Positions 1 to 12,016 of a stretch of 64,000 nt of DNA are shown piece after piece. The stretch is taken from NCBI GenBank assembly GCA_038380435.1, contig JAWZYU010000025.1, forward strand, positions 42,292,691 through 42,356,690, written 5' to 3'. The translations under genes were made by a program, and so were the position numbers. Position 1 is the stretch's first letter; every line of letters begins with the position of its first letter. The notes below the pieces were generated by a model. The model was not told the DNA's origin. It worked only from the letters and a program-made list of their open reading frames with translations, and searched no databases. Origin of the DNA: Ryuthela nishihirai (lineage: Eukaryota > Arthropoda > Arachnida > Araneae > Heptathelidae).

Positions 1-1306
1 TTTTGGCGTTTTCTCATGAACCATAGGTCGCATGACCTTGCTGTCAAGTTCGTGTTACTCGGCTCTAAAAGGGCTTTCGAATGACCCTATCGTGGGTCCT
101 CTAGGTCAATTAGGGGTCGACTTCATATGCAGAATTTTGTTACACCTTTTTGGCTTTTTCTCGTGAACCATAGGTCGCATGATCTTGCTGTCAAATTCGT
201 GTTACTCGGCTCTAAAAGGGCTTTCGAATGACATTATCGTGGGTCCTCTAGGTCAATTAGGGGTCAACTTCATATGCAGAATTTTGTTACACGTTTTTGA
301 CTTTTTCTCGTGAACCATAGGTCGCATGACCTTGCTGTCAAGTTCGTGTTACTCGGCTCTAAACGGGCTTTCGAATGAACCAATCGTGGGTCCTCTAGGT
401 CAATTAGGGGATATGCAGAATTTTGCTACACGTTTTTGGCGTTTTCTCATGAACCATAGGTCGCATGACCTTGCTGTCAAGTTCGTGTTACTCGGCTCTA
501 AAAGGGCTTTCGTATGACCCTATCGGGAGTCCTCTAGGTCAATTAGGGGATATGCAGGAGTTTGTTACACCTTTTTGGCTTTTTCTCGTGAACCATAGGT
601 CGCATGACCTTGCTGTCAAGTTCGTGTTACTCGGCTCTAAAAGGGCTTTTGAATGACCCAATCGTGGGTCCTCTAGGTCAATTAGGGGATATGCAGAATT
701 TTGCTACACGTTTTTGGCGTTTTCTCATGAACCATAGGTCGCATGACCTTGCTGTCAAGTTCGTGTTACTCGGCTCTAAAAGGACTTTCGAATGACCCTA
801 TCGTGGGTCCTCTAGGTCAATTAGGGGATATGCAGAATTTTGCTACACGTTTTTGGCGTTTTCTCATGAACCATAGGTCGCATGACCTTGCTGTCAAGTT
901 CGTGTTACTCGGCCCTAAAAGGGCTTTCGAATGACCCTATCGTGGGTCCTCTAGGTCAATTAGGGGTCGACTTCATATGCAGAATTTTGTTACACGTTTT
1001 TGGCTTTTTCTCGTGAACCATAGGTCGCATTATCTTGCTGTCAAGTTCGTGTTACTCGGCTCTAAAAGGGCTTTCGAATGACCCAATCGTGGGTCCTCTA
1101 GGTCAATTAGGGGATATGCAGAATTTTGCTACACGTTTTTGGCGTTTTCTCATGAACCATAGGTCGCATGACCTTGCTGTCAAGTTCGTGTTACTCGGCT
1201 CTAAAAGGGCTTTTGAATGACCCAATCGTGGGTCCTCTAGGTCAATTAGGGGATATGCAGAATTTTGCTACAAGTTTTTGGCGTTTTCTCATGAACCATA
1301 GGTCGC

Positions 1307-1453
1307 ATGACCTTGCTGTCAAGTTCGTGTTACTCGGCTCTAAAAGGGCTTTCGAATGACCCTATCGTGGGTCCTCTAGGTCAATTAGGGGTCGACTTCA
1401 TATGCAGAATTTTGTTACACCTTTTTGGCTTTTTCTCGTGAACCATAGGTCGC
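1307..1453 (+). repeat. Representative long monomer, 147-bp class
   Basis: Identical in layout to the short class, but eight extra bases, TCGACTTC, sit between AATTAGGGG and ATATGCAG. This creates a GTCGAC palindrome and a CATATG palindrome that the short class lacks. The downstream half usually carries the linked variants GTTACAC, GGCTTTTTCTCGTGAACC. There are about 105 units of this class, often in runs of two to four near both ends of the window. Confidence 0.95.
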
Positions 1454-4182
1454 ATGATCTTGCTGTCAAATTCGTGTTACTCGGCTCTAAAAGGGCTTTC
1501 GAATGACATTATCGTGGGTCCTCTAGGTCAATTAGGGGTCGACTTCATATGCAGAATTTTGTTACACGTTTTTGACTTTTTCTCGTGAACCATAAGTCGC
1601 ATGACCTTGCTGTCAAGTTCGTGTTACTCGGCTCTAAAAGGGCTTTCGAATGACCCTATCGTGGGTCCTCTAGGTCAATTAGGGGTCGACTTCATATGCA
1701 GAATTTTGTTACACGTTTTTGGCTTTTTCTCGTGAACCATAGGTCGCATTATCTTGCTGTCAAGTTCGTGTTACTCGGCTCTAAAAGGGCTTTCGAATGA
1801 CATTATCGTGGGTCCTCTAGGTCAAATAGGGGTCGACTTCATATGCAGAATTTTGTTACACGTTTTTGGCTTTTTCTCGTGAACCATAGGTCGCATGACC
1901 TTGCTGTCAAGTTCGTGTTACTCGGCTCTAAAAGGACTTTCGAATGACCCTATCGTGGGTCCTCTAGGTCAATTAGGGGATATGCAGAATTTTGCTACAC
2001 GTTTTTGGCGTTTTCTCATGAACCATAGGTCGCATGACCTTGCTGTCAAGTTCGTGTTACTCGGCCCTAAAAGGGCTTTCGAATGACCCTATCGTGGGTC
2101 CTCTAGGTCAATTAAGGGTCGACTTCATATGCAGAATTTTGTTACACGTTTTTGGCGTTTTCTCATGAACCATAGGTCGCATGACCTTGCTGTCAAGTTC
2201 GTGTTACTCGGCTCTAAAAGGTCTTTTGAATGACCCAATCGTGGGTCCTCTAGGTCAATTAGGGGATATGCAGAATTTTGCTACAAGTTTTTGGCGTTTT
2301 CTCATGAACCATAGGTCGCATGACCTTGCTGTCAAGTTCGTGTTACTCGGCTCTAAAAGGGCTTTCGAATGACCCTATCGTGGGTCCTCTAGGTCAATTA
2401 GGGGTCGACTTCATATGCAGAATTTTGTTACACCTTTTTGGCTTTTTCTCGTGAACCATAGGTCGCATGATCTTGCTGTCAAATTCGTGTTACTCGGCTC
2501 TAAAAGGGCTTTCGAATGACATTATCGTGGGTCCTCTAGGTCAATTAGGGGTCGACTTCATATGCAGAATTTTGCTACACGTTTTTGGCGTTTTCTCATG
2601 AACCATAGGTCGCATGACCTTGCTGTCAAGTTCGTGTTACTCGGCCCTAAAAGGGCTTTCGAATGACCCTATCGTGGGTCCTCTAGGTCAATTAGGGGTC
2701 GACTTCATATGCAGAATTTTGCTACACGTTTTTGGCTTTTTCTCGTGAACCATAGGTCGCATTATCTTGCTGTCAAGTTCGTGTTACTCGGCTCTAAAAG
2801 GGCTTTCGAATGACCCAATCGTGGGTCCTCTAGGTCAATTAGGGGATATGCAGAATTTTGCTACACGTTTTTGGCGTTTTCTCATGAACCATAGGTCGCA
2901 TGACCTTGCTGTCAAGTTCGTGTTACTCGGCTCTAAAAGGGCTTTCGAATGACCCAATCGTGGGTCCTCTAGGTCAATTAGGGGATATGCAGAATTTTGC
3001 TACACGTTTTTGGCGTTTTCTCATGAACCATAGGTCGCATGACCTTGCTGTCAAGTTCGTGTTACTCAGGTCTAAAAGGGCTTTCGAATGACCCTATCGT
3101 GGGTCCTCTAGGTCAATTAGGGGTCGACTTCATATGCAGAATTTTGTTACACCTTTTTGGCTTTTTCTCGTGAACCATAGGTCGCATGATCTTGCTGTCA
3201 AGTTCGTGTTACTCGGCTCTAAAAGGGCTTTCGAATGACATTATCGTGGGTCCTCTAGGTCAATTAGGGGTCGACTTCATATGCAGAATTTTGCTACACG
3301 TTTTTGGCGTTTTCTCATGAACCATAGGTCGCATGACCTTGCTGTCAAGTTCGTGTTACTCGGCCCTAAAAGGGCTTTCGAATGACCCTATCGTGGGTCC
3401 TCTAGGTCAATTAAGGGTCGACTTCATATGCAGAATTTTGTTACACGTTTTTGGCGTTTTCTCATGAACCATAGGTCGCATGACCTTGCTGTCAAGTTCG
3501 TGTTACTCGGCTCTAAAAGGGCTTTCGAATGACCCAATCGTGGGTCCTCTAGGTCAATTAGGGGATATGCAGAATTTTGCTACACGTTTTTGGCGTTTTC
3601 TCATGAACCATAAGTCGCATGACCTTGCTGTCAAGTTCGTGTTACTCGGCTCTAAAAGGGCTTTCGTATGACCCTATCGGGAGTCCTCTAGGTCAATTAG
3701 GGGATATGCAGGATTTTGTTACACGTTTTTGGCTTTTTCTCGTGAACCATAGGTCGCATGACCTTGCTGTCAAGTTCGTGTTACTCGGCTCTAAAAGGGC
3801 TTTTGAATGACCCAATCGTGGGTCCTCTAGGTCAATTAGGGGATATGCAGAATTTTGCTACACCTTTTTGGCGTTTTCTCATGAACCATAGGTCGCATGA
3901 CCTTGCTGTCAAGTTCGTGTTACTCGGCCCTAAAAGGGCTTTCGAATGACCCTATCGTGGGTCCTCTAGGTCAATTAGGGGTCGACTTCATATGCAGAAT
4001 TTTGTTACACGTTTTTGGCTTTTTCTCGTGAACCATAGGTCGCATTATCTTGCTGTCAAGTTCGTGTTACTCGGCTCTAAAAGGGCTTTCGAATGACATT
4101 ATCGTGGGTCCTCTAGGTCAATTAGGGGATATGCAGGATTTTGTTACACGTTTTTGGTCTTTTCTGATGAACCATAGGTCGC

Positions 4183-4460
4183 ATCACCTTGCTGTCAAGT
4201 TCGTGTTACTCGGCTCTAAAAGGGCTTTCGCATGACCCTATCGTGGTTCCTCTAGGTCAATTAGGGGATATGCAGAATTTTGTTAAACCTTTTTGGCTTT
4301 TTGTCCTGAACCAGAGGTCGCATGACCTTGCTGTCAAGTTTGTGTTACTCGGCTCTAAAAGGGCTTTCGAATGACCCTATCGTAGGTCCTCTAGGTCAAT
4401 TAGGGGATATGCAGGATTTTGTTACACGTTTTTTGCCTTTTCTCATGAACCATAGATCGC
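4183..4460 (+). repeat. Diagnostic linked dimer, copy 1
   Basis: Two adjacent short monomers that travel together. The first has GCATGACCC, CGTGGTTCC, GTTAAAC and the tail CCTGAACCAGAGG. The second has CGTAGGTCC and CAGGATTTTG with TTTTTTGCC. In this copy the anchor itself is altered (GCATCACC). Confidence 0.8.
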
Positions 4461-5743
4461 ATGACCTTGCTGTCAAGTTCGTGTTACTCGGCTCTAAAAG
4501 GGCTTTTGAATGACCCAATCGTGGGTCCTCTAGGTCAATTAGGGGATATGCAGAATTTTGCTACACGTTTTTGGCGTTTTCTCATGAACCATAGGTCGCA
4601 TGACCTTGCTGTCAAGTTCGTGTTGCTCGGCTCTAAAAGGGCTTTCGAATGACCCTATCGTGGGTCCTCTAGGTCAATTAGGGTTCGACTTCATATGCAG
4701 AATTTTGTTACACCCTTTTGGCTTTTTCTCGTGAACCATAGGTCGCATTATCTTGCTGTCAAGTTCGTGTTACTCGGCTCTAAAAGGGCTTTCGAATGAC
4801 ATTATCGTGGGTCCTCTAGGTCAATTAGGGGTCGACTTCATATGCAGAATTTTGTTACACGTTTTTGGCTTTTTCTCGTGAACCATAGGTCGCATGACCT
4901 TGCTGTCAAGTTCGTGTTACTCGGCTCTAAAAGGGCTTTCGAATGACCCTATCGTGGGTCCTCTAGATCAATTAGGGGATATGCAGAATTTTGCTACACG
5001 TTTTTGGCCTTTTCTCATGAACCATAGGTCGCATGACCTTCCTGTCAAGTTCGTGTTACTCGGCTCTAAAAGGGCTTTCGCATGACCCTATCGTGGTTCC
5101 TCTAGGTCAATTAGGGGATATGCAGGATTCTGTTACACGTTTTTTGCCTTTTCTCATGAACCATAGGTCGCATGACCTTGCTGTCAAGTTCGTGTTACTC
5201 GGCTCTAAAAGGGCTTTCGAATGACCCAATCGTGGGTCCTCTAGGTCAATTAGGGGATATGCAGAATTTTGTTACACGTTTTTGGCCTTTTCTCATGAAC
5301 CATAGGTCGCATGATCTTGCTGTGAAGTTCATGTTACTCGGCTCTAAAAGGGCTTTCGCATGACCCTATCATGGGTCCTCTATGTCAATTAGGGGTCGAC
5401 TTCATATGCAGAATTTTGTTACACGTTTTTGGCTTTTTCTCGTGAACCATAGGTCGCATGACCTTGCTGTCAAGTTCGTGTTACTCGGCTCTAAATGGGC
5501 TTTCGAATGACCCTATCGTGAGTCCTCTAGGTCAATTAGGGGATATGCAGGATTTTGCTACACGTTTTTGGCGTTTTCTCATGAACCATAGGTCGCATGA
5601 CCTTGCTGTCAAGTTCGTGTTACTCGGCTCTAAAAGGGCTTTCGAATGACCCTATCGTGGGTCCTCTAGGTCAATTAGGGGTCGACTTCATATGCAGAAT
5701 TATGTTACACGTTTTTGGCTTTTTCTCGTGAACCATAGGTCGC

Positions 5744-5891
5744 ATGACCTTGCTGTCAAGTTCGTGTTACTCGGGTCTAAGAGGGCTTTCGAATGACCCT
5801 ATCGTGGGTCCTCTAGGTCAATTAGGGTATCGACTTCATATGCAGAATTTTGTTACACGTTTTTGGCTTTTTCTCGTGAACCATAGGTCGC
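5744..5891 (+). repeat. First 148-bp monomer, GGGTCTAAGAG haplotype
   Basis: This is the leftmost 148-bp unit. It carries the double variant CGGGTCTAAGAG instead of CGGCTCTAAAAG, which completes the CENP-B box core. The next unit (5,892-6,029) is 138 bp through loss of one base in AAAAGGGTTTCG. Because of that deletion, a reading frame of 112 codons runs across the junction; it has no independent support as a gene. Confidence 0.85.
5760..5776 (+). other. CENP-B-box-like site, all 9 core positions match
   Basis: The 17 bases read G-TTCG-TGTT-A-CT-CGGG-T, matching every fixed position of the mammalian core NTTCGNNNNANNCGGGN. The usual monomer has CGGC in place of CGGG (8 of 9). In mammals this motif binds CENP-B. 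Binding here is inference, because the host and its CENP-B-like proteins are unknown. Confidence 0.6.
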
Positions 5892-6878
5892 ATGACCTTG
5901 CTGTCAAGTTCGTGTTACTCGGCTCCAAAAGGGTTTCGAATGACCCTATCGTGGGTCCTCTAGGTCAATTAGGGGATATGCAGAATTTTGCTACACCTTT
6001 TTGGCCTTTTTTCATGAACCATAGGTCGCATGACCTTGCTGTCAAGTTCGTGTTACTCGGCTCTAAAAGGGCTTTCGAATGACCCTATCGTGGGTCCTCT
6101 AGGTCAATTAGGGGTCGACTTCATATGCAGAATTTTGTTACACGTTTTTGGCTTTTTCTCGTGAACCATAGGTCGCGTGAACTTGCTGTCAAGTTCGTGT
6201 TACTCGGCTCTAAAAGGGCTTTCGAATGACCCAATCGTGGTCCTCTAGGTCAATTAGGGGATATGCAGGATTTTGCTACACGTTTTTGGCTTTTTCTCAT
6301 GAACCACAGGTCGCATGACCTTGCTGTCAAGTTCGTGTTACTCGGCCCTAAAAGGGCTTTCGAATGACCCTATCGTGGGTCCTCTAGGTCAATTAGGGGA
6401 TATGCAGAATTTTGTTACACTTTTTTGGCTTTTTCTCGTGAACCATAGGTCGCATGACCTTGCTGTCAAGTTCGTGTTACTCGGCTCTAAAAGGGCTTTC
6501 GAATGACCCTATTGTGGGTACTCTAGGTCAATTAGGGGATATGCAGAATTTTGTTACACGTTTTTGGCCTTTTTTCATGAACCATAGGTCGCATGACCTT
6601 GCTGTCAAGTTCGTGTTACTCGGCTCTAAAAGGGCTTTCGAATGACCCTATCGTGGATCCTCTAGGTCAATTAGGGGATATGCAGAATTTTGCTAAACAT
6701 TTTTGGCGTTTTCTCATGAACCATAGGTCGCATGACCTTGCTGTCAAGTTCGTGTTACTCGGCTGTAAAAGGGCTTTCGAATGACCCTATCGTGGGTCCT
6801 CTAGGTCAATTAGGGGTCGACTTCATATGCAGAATTTTGTTACACGTTTTTGGCTTTTTCTCGTGAACCATAGGTCGC

Positions 6879-7017
6879 ATGACCTTGCTGTCAAGTTCGT
6901 GTTACTCGGCTCTAAAAGGGGTTTCGAATGACTTTATCGTGGGTCCTCTAGGTCAATTAGGGGATATGCAGAATTTTGCTACACATTTTTGGCCTTTTCT
7001 CATGAACCATAGGTCGC
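6879..7017 (+). repeat. Short-monomer subtype with GACTTTATCG and ACACATTTTT
   Basis: A recurrent diagnostic haplotype of the short class: AAAAGGGGTTTCGAATGAC followed by TTTATCG, then ACACATTTTTGGCC. The linked changes recur as a block, for example at 9,153, 13,301, 17,711, 23,937, 31,138, 37,110 and 43,890. It very often follows a 148-bp monomer. GACTTTATCG breaks the GACCC/GGGTC dyad, and ACACA replaces the CpG of ACACG. Confidence 0.85.
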
Positions 7018-7165
7018 ATGACCTTGCTGTCAAGTTCGTGTTACTCGGCTCTAAAAGGGCTTTCGAATGACCCTATCGTGGGTCCTCTAGGTCAATTAGG
7101 GTATCGACTTCATATGCAGAATTTTGTTACACGTTTTTGGCTTTTTCTCGTGCACCATAGATCGC
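7018..7165 (+). repeat. Representative long monomer, 148-bp class
   Basis: Differs from the 147-bp class at the block junction: AATTAGGG is followed by TATCGACTTC and then ATATGCAG, so GTCGAC is lost and one base is gained. About 42 such units exist. The first begins at 5,744 and the last at 54,480. They are usually single, sometimes paired (21,514 and 21,662; 27,592 and 27,740). Confidence 0.95.
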
Positions 7166-7467
7166 ATGACCTTGCTGTCAAGTTCGTGTTACTCGGCTCT
7201 AAAAGGGCTTTCGAATGACCCTATCGTGGGTCCTCTAGGTCAATTAGGGGATATGCAGAATTTTGCTACACGTTTTTGGCCTTTTCTCATGAACCATAGG
7301 TCGCATGATCTTGCTGTGAAGTTCATGTTACTCGGCTCTAAAAGGGCTTTCGCATGACCCTATCATGGGTCCTCTATGTCAATTAGGGGTCGACTTCATA
7401 TGCAGAATTTTGTTACACGTTTTTGGCTTTTTCTCGTGAACCATAGGTCGCATGACCTTGCTGTCAA

Positions 7468-7484
7468 GTTCGTGTTACTCGGGT
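7468..7484 (+). other. CENP-B-box-like site, 9/9 core
   Basis: Same perfect core, in the 148-bp monomer that starts at 7,452, 1,708 bp after the first. The flanking two monomers, including a one-base deletion in the second, are also shared with the 5,744 locus, so this is a segmental copy. Confidence 0.6.
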
Positions 7485-7985
7485 CTAAGAGGGCTTTCGA
7501 ATGACCCTATCGTGGGTCCTCTAGGTCAATTAGGGTATCGACTTCATATGCAGAATTTTGTTACACGTTTGTGGCTTTTTCTCGTGAACCATAGGTCGCA
7601 TGACCTTGCTGTCAAGTTCGTGTTACTCGGCTCTAAAAGGGTTTCGAATGACCCTATCGTGGGTCCTCTAGGTCAATTAGGGGATATGCAGAATTTTCCT
7701 ACACCTTTTTGGCCTTTTTTCATGAACCATAGTTCGCATGACCTTGCTGTCAAGTTCGTGTTACTCGGCTCTAAAAGGGCTTTCGAATGACCCTATCGTG
7801 GGTCCTCTAGGTCAATTAGGGGTCGACTTCATATGCAGAATTTTGTTACACGTTTTTGGCTTTTTCTCGTGAACCATAGGTCGCGTGAACTTGCTGTGAA
7901 GTTCGTGTTACTCGGCTCTAAAAGGGCTTTCGAATGACCCAATCGTGGGTCCTCTAGGTCAATTAGGGGATATGCAGAATTTTGC

Positions 7986-8971
7986 TACACGTTTTTGGCT
8001 TATTCTCGTGAACCATAGGTCGCATGACCTTGCTGTCAAGTTCTTGTTACTCGGCTCTAAAAGGGCTTTCGAATGACCCTATCGTGAGTCCTCTAGGTCA
8101 ATTAGGGGATATGCAGGATTTTGCTACACGTTTTTGGCTTTTTCTCATGAACCATAGGTCGCATGACCTTGCTGTCAAGTTCGTGTTACTCGGCTCTAAA
8201 AGGGCTTTCGAATGATCCTATCGTGGGTGCTCTAGGTCAATTAGGGGATATGCAGAATTTTGTTACACTTTTTTGGCTTTTTCTCGTGAACCATAGGTCG
8301 CATGACCTTGCTGTCAAGTTCGTGTTACTCGGCTCTAAAAGGGCTTTCGTATGACCCTATTGTGGGTCCTCTAGGTCAATTAGGGGATATGCAGAATTTT
8401 GTTACACGTTTTTGGCCTTTTTTCATGAACCATAGGTCGCATGACCTTGCTGTCAAGTTCGTGTTACTCGGCTCTAAAAGGGCTTTCGAATGACCCTATC
8501 GTGGATCCTCTAGGTCAATTAGGGGATATGCAGAATTTTGCTAAACGTTTTTGGCGTTTTCTCATGAACCATAGGTCGCATGACCTTGCTGTCAAGTTCG
8601 TGTTACTCGGCTCTAAAAGGGCTTTCGTATGACCCTATCGGGAGTCCTCTAGGTCAATTAGGGGATATGCAGGATTTTGTTACACGTTTTTGGCTTTTTC
8701 TCGTGAACCATAGGTCGCATGACCTTGCTGTCAAGTTCGTGTTACTCGGCTCTAAAAGGGCTTTCGAATGACCCAATCGTGGGTCCTCTAGGTCAAATAG
8801 CGGATATGCAGAATTTTGCTACACGTTTTTGGCCTTTTCTCATGAACCATAGGTCGCATGACCTTGCTGTCAAGTTCGTGTTACTCGGCTCTAAAAGGGC
8901 TTTCGAATGACCCTATCGTGGGTCCTCTAGGTCAATTAGGGGTCGACTTCATATGCAGAATTTTGTTACAC
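7986..8971 (+). repeat. Segmental duplication, copy 1 (offset 2,136 bp)
   Basis: Matches 10,122-11,107 monomer for monomer, with scattered substitutions (for example ATGATCC at 8,214 against ATGACCC). Shared rare variants include GGCTTATTCTCG, AAGTTCTTG, GGGTGCTCTAGG, GTGGATCC and GTCAAATAGCGG. Both ends fall inside monomers, as expected for unequal exchange between misaligned repeats. Confidence 0.85.
8580..8718 (+). repeat. Short-monomer subtype with TTCGTATGACCC and TATCGGGAGTCC
   Basis: A second linked haplotype: TTCGTATG instead of TTCGAATG (losing the TTCGAA palindrome), CGGGAGTCC instead of CGTGGGTCC, and CAGGATTTTG or CAAGATTTTG instead of CAGAATTTTG, ending in the CTTTTTCTCGTGAACC tail. 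Other examples start at 3,619, 10,716, 18,831, 25,057, 28,444, 38,942, 40,349, 45,722, 47,129, 52,771, 56,320, 58,445 and 61,682. It is one of the best markers for tracing higher-order order. Confidence 0.85.
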
Positions 8972-10027
8972 GTTTTTGGCTTTTTCATGTGAACCATAGG
9001 TCGCATGACCTTGCTGTCAGGTTCGTGTTACTCGGCTCTAAAAGGGCTTTCGAATGACCCTATCGTGGGTCCTCTAGGTCAATTAGGGTATCGACTTCAT
9101 ATGCAGAATTTTGTTACACGTTTTTGGCTTTTTCTCGTGAACCATAGGTCGCATGACCTTGCTGTCAAGTTCGTGTTACTCGGCTCTAAAAGGGGTTTCG
9201 AATGACTTTATCGTGGGTCCTCTAGGTCAATTAGGGGATATGCAGAATTTTGCTACACATTTTTGGCCTTTTCTCATGAACCATAGGTCGCATGACCTTG
9301 CTGTCAAGTTCGTGTTACTCGGCTCTAAAAGGGCTTTCGAATGACCCTATCGTGGGTCCTCTAGGTCAATTAGGGTATCGACTTCATATGCAAAATTTTG
9401 TTACACGTTTTTGGCTTTTTCTCGTGCACCATAGATCGCATGACCTTGCTGTCAACTTCGTGTTACTCGGCTCTAAAAGGGCTTTCGAATGACCCTATCG
9501 TGGGTCCTCTAGGTCAATTAGGGGATATGCAGAATTTTGCTACACCTTTTTGGCCTTTTCTCATGAACCATAGGTCGCATGATCTTGCTGTGAAGTTCAT
9601 GTTACTCGGCTCTAAAAGGGCTTTCGCATGACCCTATCATGGGTCCTCTATGTCAATTAGGGGTCGACTTCATATGCAGAATTTTGTTACACGTTTTTGG
9701 CTTTTTCTCGTGAACCATAGGTCGCATGACCTTGCTGTCAAGTTCGTGTTACTCGGCTCTAAATGGGCTTTCGAATGACCCTATCGTGAGTCCTCTAGGT
9801 CAATTAGCGGATATGCAGGATTTTGCTACATGTTTTTGGCGTTTTCTCATGAACCATAGGTCGCATGACCTTGCTGTCAAGTTCGTGTTACTCGGCTCTA
9901 AAAGGGCTTTCGAATGACCCTATCGTGGGTCCTCTAGGTCAATTAGGGGTCGACTTCATATGCAGAATTTTGTTACACGTTTTTGGCTTTTTCTCGTGAA
10001 CCATAGGTCGCATGACCTTGCTGTCAA

Positions 10028-10044
10028 GTTCGTGTTACTCGGGT
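10028..10044 (+). other. CENP-B-box-like site, 9/9 core
   Basis: Perfect core in the 148-bp monomer starting at 10,012, 4,268 bp from the 5,744 copy and within a segment related to it. Confidence 0.6.
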
Positions 10045-10121
10045 CTAAGAGGGCTTTCGAATGACCCTATCGTGGGTCCTCTAGGTCAATTAGGGTATCG
10101 ACTTCATATGCAGAATTTTGT

Positions 10122-11107
10122 TACACGTTTTTGGCTTATTCTCGTGAACCATAGGTCGCATGACCTTGCTGTCAAGTTCTTGTTACTCGGCTCTAAAAGG
10201 GCTTTCGAATGACCCTATCGTGAGTCCTCTAGGTCAATTAGGGGATATACAGGATTTTGCTACACGTTTTTGGCTTTTTCTCATGAACCATAGGTCGCAT
10301 GACCTTGCTGTCAAGTTCGTGTTACTCGGCTCTAAAAGGGCTTTCGAATGACCCTATCGTGGGTGCTCTAGGTCAATTAGGGGATATGCAGAATTTTGTT
10401 ACACTTTTTTGGCTTTTTCTCGTGAACCATAGGTCGCATGACCTTGCTGTCAAGTTCGTGTTACTCGGCTCTAAAAGGGCTTTCGAATGACCCTATTGTG
10501 GGTCCTCTAGGTCAATTAGGGGATATGCAGAATTTTGTTACACGTTTTTGGCCTTTTTTCATGAACCATAGGTCGCATGACCTTGCTGTCAAGTTCGTGT
10601 TACTCGGCTCTAAAAGGGCTTTCGAATGACCCTATCGTGGATCCTCTAGGTCAATTAGGGGATATGCAGAATTTTGCTAAACGTTTTTGGCGTTTTCTCA
10701 TGAACCATAGGTCGCATGACCTTGCTGTCAAGTTCGTGTTACTCGGCTCTAAAAGGGCTTTCGTATGACCCTATCGGGAGTCCTCTAGGTCAATTAGGGG
10801 ATATGCAGGATTTTGTTACACGTTTTTGGCTTTTTCTCGTGAACCATAGGTCGCATGACCTTGCTGTCAAGTTCGTGTTACTCGGCTCTAAAAGGGCTTT
10901 CGAATGACCCAATCGTGGGTCCTCTAGGTCAAATAGCGGATATGCAGAATTTTGCTACACGTTTTTGGCCTTTTCTCATGAACCATAGGTCGCATGACCT
11001 TGCTGTCAAGTTCGTGTTACTCGGCTCTAAAAGGGCTTTCGAATGACCCTATCGTGGGTCCTCTAGATCAATTAGGGGTCGACTTCATATGCAGAATTTT
11101 GTTACAC
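10122..11107 (+). repeat. Segmental duplication, copy 2 (offset 2,136 bp)
   Basis: Partner of 7,986-8,971. Private changes include GATATACAGG near 10,246 and TCTAGATCAATT near 11,067. Immediately to the right comes a run of three 147-bp monomers that the partner locus has only once. Then 11,402 onward matches 8,972 onward at a different offset (2,430 bp), including the odd TTTTCATGTGAACC tail. Confidence 0.85.
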
Positions 11108-12016
11108 TTTTTTGGCTTTTTCTCGTGAACCATAGGTCGCATGACCTTGCTGTCAAGTTCGTGTTACTCGGCTCTAAAAGGGCTTTCCAATGACCCTATC
11201 GTGGGTCCTCTAGGTCAATTAGGGGTCGACTTCATATGCAGAATTTTGTTACACGTTTTTGGCTTTTTCATGTGAACGATAGGTCGCATGACCTTGCTGT
11301 CAGGTTCGTGTTACTCGGCTCTAAAAGGGCTTTCGAATGACCCTATCGTGGGTCCTCTAGGTCAATTAGGGGTCGACTTCATATGCAGAATTTTGTTACA
11401 CGTTTTTGGCTTTTTCATGTGAACCATAGGTCGCATGACCTTGCTGTCAGGTTCGTGTTACTCGGCTCTAAAAGGGCTTTCGAATGACCCTATCGTGGGT
11501 CCTCTAGGTCAATTAGGGTATCGACTTCATATGCAGAATTTTGTTACACGTTTTTGGCTTTTTCTCGTGAACCATAGGTCGCATGACCTTGCTGTCAAGT
11601 TCGTGCTACTCGGCTCTAAAAGGGGTTTCGAATGACTTTATCGTGGGTCCTCTAGGTCAATTAGGGGATATGCAGAATTTTGCTACACATTTTTGGCCTT
11701 TTCTCATGAACCATAGGTCGCATGACCTTGCTGTCAAGTTCGTGTTACTCGGCTCTAAAAAGGCTTTCGAATGACCCTATCGTGGGTCCTCTAGGTCAAT
11801 TAGGGTATCGACTTCATATGCAGAATTTTGTTACACGTTTTTGGCTTTTTCATGTGAACCATAGGTCGCATGACCTTGCTGTCAGGTTCGTGTTACTCGG
11901 CTCTAAAAGGGCTTTCGAATGACCCTATCGTGGGTCCTCTAGGTCAATTAGGGGTCGACTTCATATGCAGAATTTTTTTACACGTTTTTGGCTTTTTCAT
12001 GTGAACCATAGGTCGC

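Larger units (their letters stand above)
1..5743 (+). repeat. Left zone: short and 147-bp monomers, no 148-bp class
   Basis: About 40 monomers. Long ones occur singly or in runs of two to four (for example 1,307-1,894, 2,320-2,760 and 3,039-3,479). Characteristic variants are GACATTATCG, CATGATCTTG and the GTTTTTGACTTTTTC tail, which are rare in the centre of the window but reappear near the right end. Local duplications are visible, such as the ACAAGTTTTTGG monomers at 1,168 and 2,181 spaced 1,013 bp. No single clean higher-order period could be read. Confidence 0.8.
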
